Shown here: positions 63,654 through 64,000 of the stretch, piece by piece
Layout of the letters: every line of letters begins with the position of its first letter
How positions within the stretch are numbered: position 1 is the stretch's first letter
Assembly: GCF_900249755.1 (NCBI RefSeq)
Contig: NZ_LT976853.1
Coordinates: forward strand, 803,142-867,141
DNA length: 64,000 bases
Direction: 5' to 3'
Origin: Cupriavidus taiwanensis
GTDB taxonomy: Bacteria > Pseudomonadota > Gammaproteobacteria > Burkholderiales > Burkholderiaceae
The notes under the pieces: model-generated
The model's input: only the letters and a program-made list of their open reading frames with translations
The model's database searches: none
Told to the model about the DNA's origin: nothing
Program-made: the position numbers and the translations under genes

Positions 63654-64000
63654 TCACTGCGCTCCGCGGTACACCCACTGCAGCAGCGCGTCGTGCGCCT
63701 CCTGCGCCTGCGCGGCGTTGGGGTGGTTGATCATGCTGACCACCACGTAGCGGCCGCCTTCGGCCGCATCGACGTAGCCGGCGAGCGCGCGCACATCGGC
63801 CAGCGTGCCGGTCTTCAGGTAGCCGCTGCCGGCCGCGCTGGCGCGGGTCAGGCGATTGCGCAGCGTGCCGTCGACGCCCAGCACCGGCAGCGAGTCGATC
63901 AGCACCGGCCCGACCGGGCTGGCCGCGGCCTGCTGCAGCAGCCGCGCCATGTCATAGGCGCTGATGCGTTCCGCGCGCGACAGGCCCGAGCCGTTGTCCA
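63654..64000 (-). CDS. dacB: D-alanyl-D-alanine carboxypeptidase/endopeptidase (PBP4-like), 3' part
   Basis: Only the C-terminal 115 codons are in the window; the gene continues past the right edge. The DNGSGLSRAERISAYDM segment is the usual DGSGLSR region of PBP4-type enzymes, and GYLKTGTLADVRALAGYVDA supplies the KTG motif. It hydrolyses D-Ala-D-Ala bonds in peptidoglycan in the periplasm. The N-terminal SxxK and SxN motifs cannot be checked here. Confidence 0.9.
   Translation of the reverse strand, partial: DNGSGLSRAERISAYDMARLLQQAAASPVGPVLIDSLPVLGVDGTLRNRLTRASAAGSGYLKTGTLADVRALAGYVDAAEGGRYVVVSMINHPNAAQAQEAHDALLQWVYRGAQ

Overview
The window is a GC-rich (roughly two-thirds G+C by eye), densely packed bacterial chromosome segment. 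Protein families and gene order (recA-recX, sucCD, a miaB-phoH-ybeY-corC-lnt cluster, pgk-pyk-fba-purC-purE-purK, a Bug-type periplasmic binding protein) point to a beta-proteobacterium of the Burkholderiaceae, most likely Cupriavidus or a close Ralstonia relative. The genus is inferred from protein recognition, not from a search. I see no prophage, insertion sequence, integrase or CRISPR array; this is mostly housekeeping chromosome with small accessory patches.

Layout. 1-950: seven identical 121-bp tandem units built from a palindromic REP-like element. 953-8484 (minus): glyQ, an exported protein, glyS, gmhB, plsC, a YgjP-type metallohydrolase, gloA and an EamA exporter, several joined by 4-bp ATGA overlaps. 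8485-9054: a large gap holding a LexA-like site and a 30-residue hydrophobic peptide gene. 9055-17230 (minus): miaB, phoH, ybeY, corC and lnt, plus a small exported protein and a CLC channel. 17463-25168: rhlE, srkA, uspA (minus), a class III CoA-transferase, an orphan LuxR-type regulator and two murein enzymes. A tRNA-Met(CAU) follows at 25.3 kb. 25505-30078 (minus): a two-component system, a DUF4212 subunit and an MFS symporter. 30314-36167: recA with a consensus LexA box, recX, a DUF2889 gene, sucCD and a TerC-family gene. 36.2-38.9 kb: type IV pilin with a sigma-54 promoter, and a PglL-like O-oligosaccharyltransferase. 38.9-47.1 kb: two surface-type proteins, moaC, an M48 protease, hydrolases, waaF, a CHCC zinc protein and ilvE. 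47.2-53.8 kb: an SNF2 helicase, a Bug protein and two tandem LuxR-type paralogues. 54.2-62.1 kb (plus): pgk, pyk, fba, purC, purE, purK and a Sua5-type gene, separated in places by palindromic repeats. 62.3-64.0 kb (minus): azlCD and the 3' end of a dacB-like gene cut by the window edge.

Themes. Lower glycolysis runs straight into purine synthesis on one strand. Translation and RNA maintenance (glyQS, miaB, ybeY, Sua5, tRNA-Met, rhlE) and envelope biogenesis (lnt, plsC, gmhB, waaF, L,D-transpeptidase, DacB, pilin) dominate the rest. The most interesting signals are the possible SOS-controlled membrane peptide at 8.7-9.0 kb, the perfectly amplified REP-type array at the left edge and its relatives at 59 and 62 kb, the pilin/oligosaccharyltransferase locus with adjacent Tyr/Pro-rich secreted proteins, and the orphan DUF4212 symporter subunit.
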